28,976 nucleotides of DNA. It comes from JAISGQ01 sp045534445. Lineage in GTDB: Bacteria; Bacillota; Clostridia; Oscillospirales; Acutalibacteraceae. The notes below the pieces were generated by a model. The model saw only the letters and a list, made by a program, of their open reading frames with translations, was not told the DNA's origin and ran no database searches. Of this stretch, positions 28,631 through 28,976 are shown in pieces (position 1 is the first letter of the stretch; each line of letters begins with the position of its first letter). The position numbers and the translations under genes were made by a program. The stretch spans positions 1 to 28,976 of the forward strand of contig JAZSJQ010000056.1 in the NCBI GenBank assembly GCA_045534445.1, written 5' to 3'.

Positions 28631-28976
28631 GAAAAAACGGACGACCAATGGTCGTCCCTACGATGATGTGGTAAGGGCTCATTTTTCTGAATAGCTCTAT
28701 CCCAACAGCAGGTGTTGTCTTATTTGCTCATTCCAAATCTGCTTAATTCCCTTTTGGAATACCCTTATCAGGGTGCTCTGCTTGAGCTTTTTACAGCCAA
28801 GCTAACAGCAAGGTTCGAACAAAAACAGCTCGTGCCAAATGCCTTGCTTGAGAAATCCAAAAGGGGAAGCGATAAAGGTTATTGCGAGGAATACATCAAT
28901 GACCGCTGTTGGGTTACGGTTATTCAGAACGTTATTGTCTACACGGCGGTCATGGACACCCTTTTGGTCGTTTTTA
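28631..28976 (+). repeat. Long structured repeat, copy 2 (reaches the window end)
   Basis: It aligns with 15321-15679 along its full length. The left end carries a clean REP (GGACGACC/GGTCGTCC then CTAC, 28639-28661), where copy 1 has a different insert. The nested stems are kept, for example CCCAACAGC with GCTGTTGGG and TTCTGAATAGC with GTTATTCAGAA. It ends CCCTTTTGGTCGT near 28971. No gene lies between 28497 and the window end. Confidence 0.85.

Overview
The window is a low-to-mid GC chromosomal segment from a Gram-positive anaerobe, most likely a gut Oscillospiraceae/Ruminococcus-type Clostridium relative. The parA-parB-serS end, GGAGG ribosome sites, TTGACA/TATAAT promoters with 17 bp spacing, short lipoproteins, a teichoic-acid-like acylation operon and an ECF S component all fit. 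No tRNA, rRNA, CRISPR array, phage gene or parS site was seen.

Layout. 1-2434 (+): a damaged parA tail, parB and serS. 2435-2755: hairpin-rich repeat spacer. 2756-5246 (+): small membrane protein, acyl-ACP thioesterase, lipoprotein, then a decayed RAYT (REP-associated tyrosine transposase) gene. 5384-15217 (-): a probable long transcription unit from a strong promoter at 15189-15217: transglutaminase-like membrane protein, Asp/Glu-type racemase, RAYT4, a MITE-like element, AMP-forming ligase, RAYT3, carrier protein, MBOAT acyltransferase, RAYT2, SGNH/DltD-like protein and lipoprotein. 15230-16300: about 1 kb of nested repeats with no gene. 16310-17509 (-): serine-palmitoyltransferase-like PLP enzyme. 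17746-20161 (+): ABC-2 exporter pair behind a promoter with twin operators, then an ECF S component. 20223-23158 (-): acidic lipoprotein and a five-FN3 polysaccharide deacetylase. 23452-27798 (-): nitroreductase, GT-C glycosyltransferase and YfhO-family protein with overlapping ends. 27942-28496 (+): small secreted, membrane-anchored protein. The window ends inside a second copy of the ~350 bp structured repeat.

Main discovery. The window is saturated with REP-like palindromes. Each has the tetranucleotide GTAG just 5' of a GC-rich hairpin, the layout known for proteobacterial REP/RAYT systems. There are four RAYT genes (one broken). Each carries two of these palindromes inside its own coding sequence, at the same two places and in opposite orientation, and in the three intact genes both are in frame. 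Their arms differ between copies. Some are identical to intergenic elements elsewhere in the window, and others differ from them by paired, compensating changes. The RAYT genes sit just after host stop codons (1-nt overlap, 4 nt, 19 nt, about 155 nt) in the host operon's direction.

Second theme. The RAYT-riddled operon encodes an extracellular acylation cassette that resembles dltABCD but departs from it. The gene order is ligase-carrier-MBOAT-SGNH, the ligase has Gly where DltA has its D-Ala-selecting Cys, the SGNH protein has Cys (GDC) in place of the nucleophile Ser, and a racemase and transglutaminase-like protein lie upstream. Its acyl group may not be D-alanine.
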